The notes under the pieces were generated by a model that saw only the letters and a program-made list of their open reading frames with translations, did not search any database and was not told the origin of the DNA. Shown here in pieces: positions 15,182-15,552 of a DNA stretch of 15,552 nt; the stretch's first letter is position 1; every line of letters starts with the position of its first letter. Source of the DNA: Bacteroidales bacterium UBA1309 (GTDB taxonomy: Bacteria > Bacteroidota > Bacteroidia > Bacteroidales > Dysgonomonadaceae); the NCBI GenBank assembly GCA_002307185.1, contig DBTT01000021.1:79568-95119 (forward strand). Reading direction: 5' to 3'. A program made the position numbers and the translations under genes.

Positions 15182-15422
15182 AAAATAAATTTTTATATTA
15201 CTTGGAGTCCAAATATTCATTCGTATTATTGTTTTTAGGTGCTCCTATAAAGAATGCATTTATTTATTGTTTATCAAGTCAAATATTACTCAAACCATTT
15301 CTAATACTTGATTTCAAATAAATCTTATCCCCAATCTTCTTTTTTTTTGTGATACATTCGATTGGTGATTAGCCTGTTAATTTGAAAGGCTAGATGCGTC
15401 AGGAAAAAAACACTTGACGATG
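15182..15422. other. AT-rich divergent intergenic region
   Basis: No gene is seen on either strand. It holds a 6-bp hairpin, TAGCCT (15370-15375) with AGGCTA (15387-15392), and a T-run near 15340-15349. It separates the purU promoter from the rightward promoter at 15423-15453. TTGACG at 15414-15419 looks like a sigma70 -35 box, but the Bacteroidota-type elements fit better. Confidence 0.5.
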
Positions 15423-15453
15423 TTTGCGATATTCAAAAATAGTTGTACCTTTG
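15423..15453 (+). promoter_or_regulatory. Near-consensus Bacteroidota promoter reading out of the window
   Basis: TTTG (15423-15426), a spacer of exactly 19 bases, then TACCTTTG (15446-15453). This fits the primary-sigma consensus TTTG-N19-TAnnTTTG completely. Transcription would begin near 15458-15460 and run rightward; the product lies beyond the window edge. Confidence 0.75.
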
Positions 15454-15463
15454 CATCCGCAAT

Positions 15464-15507
15464 CGGGAAAAGGGTTTCCTGCTTAGGCCAGGGTGAAGCG
15501 GCCTTTT
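15464..15507 (+). ncRNA. Hairpin-rich transcribed leader or small RNA 5' end (unidentified, cut by the window edge)
   Basis: CGGGAAA (15464-15470) pairs with TTTCCTG (15475-15481) around AGGG, with one G-T wobble. Next, AGGCC (15485-15489) pairs with GGCCT (15500-15504), followed by a short T-run (15504-15507) like a weak terminator. TGCTTAGGCC (15480-15489) recurs as TGCTTGGGCC at 15538-15547. I do not recognise an Rfam family. An ATG at 15518 opens a frame (MIKTGGAAWAF) that runs to the edge without a clear ribosome site. The feature is either a 5' leader with an attenuator-like hairpin or the start of a structured RNA. Confidence 0.35.
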
Positions 15508-15552
15508 GGTTGCAGAGATGATTAAAACAGGGGGAGCTGCTTGGGCCTTTTA

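Noticed and set aside
1..15552. CRISPR arrays, tRNA or rRNA genes
   Set aside because: No regularly spaced short repeats and no cloverleaf or rRNA-like sequence were seen.
15518..15552. Start of a protein gene (MIKTGGAAWAF) at the right edge
   Set aside because: Only 11 codons are visible, with no clear ribosome-binding site, so it cannot be told from a structured RNA; it is mentioned only within the leader feature.

Overview
The window looks like chromosomal DNA of a member of the Bacteroidota, probably the order Bacteroidales. Three things point there: promoters of the TTTG-N19-TAnnTTTG type (best example 15423-15453), a REP-associated transposase with its GCCCCGAAGGGGC palindromes, and a pair of secreted DUF3857/transglutaminase-fold proteins. 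The left 5.8 kb is AT-rich, full of repeats and broken genes, and looks like an accessory region. From about 5.9 kb to the right end the genes are intact, sbcD and sbcC are visibly more GC-rich, and the content looks like core genome.

Left accessory region (1-5760). Two Fic-domain genes each follow a copy of a long structured repeat whose ends resemble integron attC recombination sites. The first gene with its site looks like an integron gene cassette (about 42-1339). The first Fic protein has Gln where the catalytic His should be. The second has a canonical motif and lies behind two palindromes built from the same half-site, which may be an autoregulatory operator. Next come a REP cluster with its HUH transposase (RAYT), then the remains of a type I restriction locus. 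In those remains an AlbA_2/HATPase protein gene is flanked by two 108-bp copies of the 5' end of hsdR. The second copy continues into an hsdR pseudogene with an in-frame stop, a large internal deletion and a lost C-terminal end. No hsdM or hsdS is present.

Core region (5886-15144). sbcD and sbcC encode the two subunits of the SbcCD (Mre11-Rad50-like) hairpin nuclease. They share a strand, but 144 bp containing a CGCAAAG-type imperfect palindrome separates them. Convergent to them, on the minus strand, lies a two-gene, translationally coupled unit of exported DUF3857/transglutaminase-like proteins. Upstream of that unit is purU (formyltetrahydrofolate deformylase), followed by a strong intrinsic terminator. 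The right end (15145-15552) has no complete gene. It holds the purU promoter, a near-consensus rightward promoter and a hairpin-rich transcribed leader whose gene lies beyond the window.

The most interesting parts are the attC-like cassette organisation around the Fic genes, the His-less Fic protein, the palindromic half-sites before fic2, and the hsdR 5'-end duplication around the AlbA_2 gene.
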